A stretch of 6,261 bases of DNA from Draconibacterium sp. (GTDB lineage Bacteria; Bacteroidota; Bacteroidia; Bacteroidales; Prolixibacteraceae). The stretch is from contig WGCT01000188.1 of the NCBI GenBank assembly GCA_015493625.1, positions 1 through 6,261 of the forward strand, in the 5' to 3' direction. The translations under genes and the position numbers were made by a program. Positions 4,704 through 6,261 of the stretch are shown one piece after another. Below the pieces are notes generated by a model. It was given only the letters and a program-made list of their open reading frames with translations, was not told the DNA's origin and searched no databases. Numbering within the stretch: position 1 is the first letter of the stretch; every line of letters begins with the position of its first letter.

Positions 4704-6261
4704 CTAATCGAGTGGGCGGTTTAACTCTTCCAAAACTGCCGGATCTCTATGGTAAATATCTTCGTCGAAAAATAAATTTCCCAGTTTATCGGCACCGGCA
4801 GTCCAATACAAAACCAAAACGTCAATCGGCGTTTTAAGGTTTACGCGCGTAGTTTCGCCCGATTCGAGCACTTTATTAATTCGCTCCATATCCCAACCCT
4901 GATTGCCAACAAGATTCAGAAACAGTTCCCATTTTTTATCGAGGCGTAAACAGCCATGGCTAAATGCACGCTTCTCTCTTTTAAAAAGCGACCGAACCGG
5001 AGTGTCGTGAATATAAACGGAATATTGATTGGGAAAAATAAATTTTACCTGCCCCAGCGAGTTATTTGGCCCGGCATTCTGGCGAACAATATAATGAAAA
5101 TCTTTTGCCGACATTTTTTTAAAATCGAGTGTCGATGGGTCGATTACTTTGCCGGAATACTCCATAATAATCATATTGTGTTTTGCTAAATATTCCGGGT
5201 CTTTTTTTAGTTTTGGCAGTGTCTCTTTAATCGCAATAGAGTGAGTAAGTGTCCAGGTAGGATTAAGAATAATATATTTCATTTGGCTTTTAAAAATGGG
5301 TGATTCGTGATAATGTTTCCCCACAATTACTTTCGAATAAAATACAACCGAATCGCCGGTAACACGGCGCAAGTTGTACCCGGCAATATTGGCTACCAAA
5401 AAATCGCTTTCCAAATCGTGCATCACCCAGCGGGCACGTTCAAGATTTACTCTAATCTCATCAATTCGCTTTTCAACGGGCACGTTCATTGCGGCCAAAG
5501 TTCCTTCGCCTAAAACGCCATCTTGAATTAAATTGTGGCGAAATTGAAAATGTTTTACTGCATTTACTACAAATTCATCGTAAATAGAATCGTTATCGCT
5601 TATTAAATTAAGTGGATAATCGCCCGTAACCTGCAAATAATTTCGTAACGACAAAACCGTTTTGTCTTTCATTCCCGGCTTTAATACTTTATCGACCTCA
5701 ACTTTAGGGAATCCACCCTCTTCGGCTATTCTACGATAAACTGCCAACCCCAATTTCAATTGGTGATACATAAAGTTGGTGGGTTTAAACGACTCTATTT
5801 TTTCATTTATATCTTCGGCATTCAACGCATTTTCCAGCATCGCCAAACTGTTTTCAGGCAGTTCGTTCCCGGGAATATTCCAGCCTTTTCTAATTTTCGA
5901 CTGATCGACTTTCCCTTTAATAAGGTGCGATGAATAATGCAAAATTCCATCGGTGAGGAATAAATCCAAATCGGCCAGCTGCGCATTTGTTGCACTGCTG
6001 TTTAGAGAAATCAGATTATTAATACGTTGCAGGTGGTAATCGTCGGGAGTTAATCCTTCGTAGTATGACGACTCCAAAATTTTTATTAACTCTTTCATGT
6101 CTTTTGTATTCCACGCCGGTTTAAAAGCATTGTCGGTATAAAAGGCCGGCAAAACTTTTTGCGAGTAGAGAACAACTCCATCAACAGTAACTTTTTTTGA
6201 TTTACTACCCGCTTCAATTTTTTGCTGAATGATTTGAGAAACCGTTTGAGAAACTCCGGAT
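4704..6261 (-). CDS. L,D-transpeptidase, YcbB/LdtD type, 5' end outside the window
   Basis: A peptidoglycan cross-linking enzyme that forms 3-3 (mDAP-mDAP) bridges, acting in the periplasm. The frame stays open to the right edge: 36 codons upstream of the TTG at 6150-6152 include L-Y-S-Q-K-V-L-P-A-F-Y, the usual YcbB beginning of the scaffold domain. The start and any signal peptide are therefore cut off, and 518 residues are visible. Domains in order: helical scaffold (about 6190-5700), PG_binding_1 repeat (about 5684-5484, with V-K-H-F-Q...G-V-L-G-E-G-T-L), YkuD catalytic domain (about 5405-4932) with an internal capping segment, and a C-terminal tail. The active site is intact: I-H-D-T-P and S-H-G-C-L-R, with the nucleophile Cys at 4950-4952 and the His two residues before it at 4956-4958. 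Stop TAG at 4704-4706. It overlaps nothing and is followed by the M15 peptidase gene, a natural partner in wall remodelling. Confidence 0.93.
   Translation of the reverse strand, partial: SGVSQTVSQIIQQKIEAGSKSKKVTVDGVVLYSQKVLPAFYTDNAFKPAWNTKDMKELIKILESSYYEGLTPDDYHLQRINNLISLNSSATNAQLADLDLFLTDGILHYSSHLIKGKVDQSKIRKGWNIPGNELPENSLAMLENALNAEDINEKIESFKPTNFMYHQLKLGLAVYRRIAEEGGFPKVEVDKVLKPGMKDKTVLSLRNYLQVTGDYPLNLISDNDSIYDEFVVNAVKHFQFRHNLIQDGVLGEGTLAAMNVPVEKRIDEIRVNLERARWVMHDLESDFLVANIAGYNLRRVTGDSVVFYSKVIVGKHYHESPIFKSQMKYIILNPTWTLTHSIAIKETLPKLKKDPEYLAKHNMIIMEYSGKVIDPSTLDFKKMSAKDFHYIVRQNAGPNNSLGQVKFIFPNQYSVYIHDTPVRSLFKREKRAFSHGCLRLDKKWELFLNLVGNQGWDMERINKVLESGETTRVNLKTPIDVLVLYWTAGADKLGNLFFDEDIYHRDPAVLEELNRPLD

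Noticed and set aside
4691..4706. Small hairpin TAGCA/TGCTA overlapping the transpeptidase stop
   Set aside because: Only 5 pairs around a 6-base loop with no T-run after it; too weak for a terminator.

Overview
The window is AT-rich and reads like a chromosomal segment of a Bacteroidota species, probably of the Marinilabiliales/Prolixibacteraceae type. That placement is inferred from gene content, AT-rich start regions without clear Shine-Dalgarno sequences and one Bacteroidota-style promoter match; no marker gene fixes it. Every convincing gene lies on the minus strand, so the genes read from right to left. There is no tRNA, rRNA, CRISPR array, insertion sequence or phage gene.

In transcription order: (1) a YcbB/LdtD-type L,D-transpeptidase (4704-6261, start beyond the right edge); (2) a secreted M15/DUF882-type peptidase with a calcium-loop-like insertion between two of its metal ligands (3691-4623); (3) a fructosamine kinase (FN3K) family protein (2789-3676); (4) a two-lobed SIS-domain sugar-phosphate protein (1780-2714); (5) a fold-type I PLP aminotransferase (568-1718). 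Gaps between these are 80, 14, 74 and 61 bases, consistent with one transcription unit or two overlapping ones. A 357-base gap with hairpins and a possible promoter follows, then (6) a small ORF with a clear signal peptide (40-210).

Two adjacent genes are not open as written. The SIS gene and the aminotransferase each need a -1 shift, equal to one extra A, inside a coding-strand poly-A run (7 A and 9 A). Restoring the frame gives family-typical proteins of 311 and 383 residues. A homopolymer indel in the sequence is the simplest explanation. Recent pseudogenes, poly-A phase variation, or slippage are alternatives, and the aminotransferase site is an in-frame A AAA AAG heptamer followed two codons later by a stop.

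Functionally, the first two genes belong to peptidoglycan remodelling. The FN3K-SIS pair suggests handling of glycated amines or amino-sugar phosphates, possibly with the aminotransferase acting on the released amino acid; that link is inference. No clearly new system is visible. The most interesting points are the poly-A interruptions, the FN3K-SIS pairing, the calcium-loop insertion and the hidden small secreted protein.
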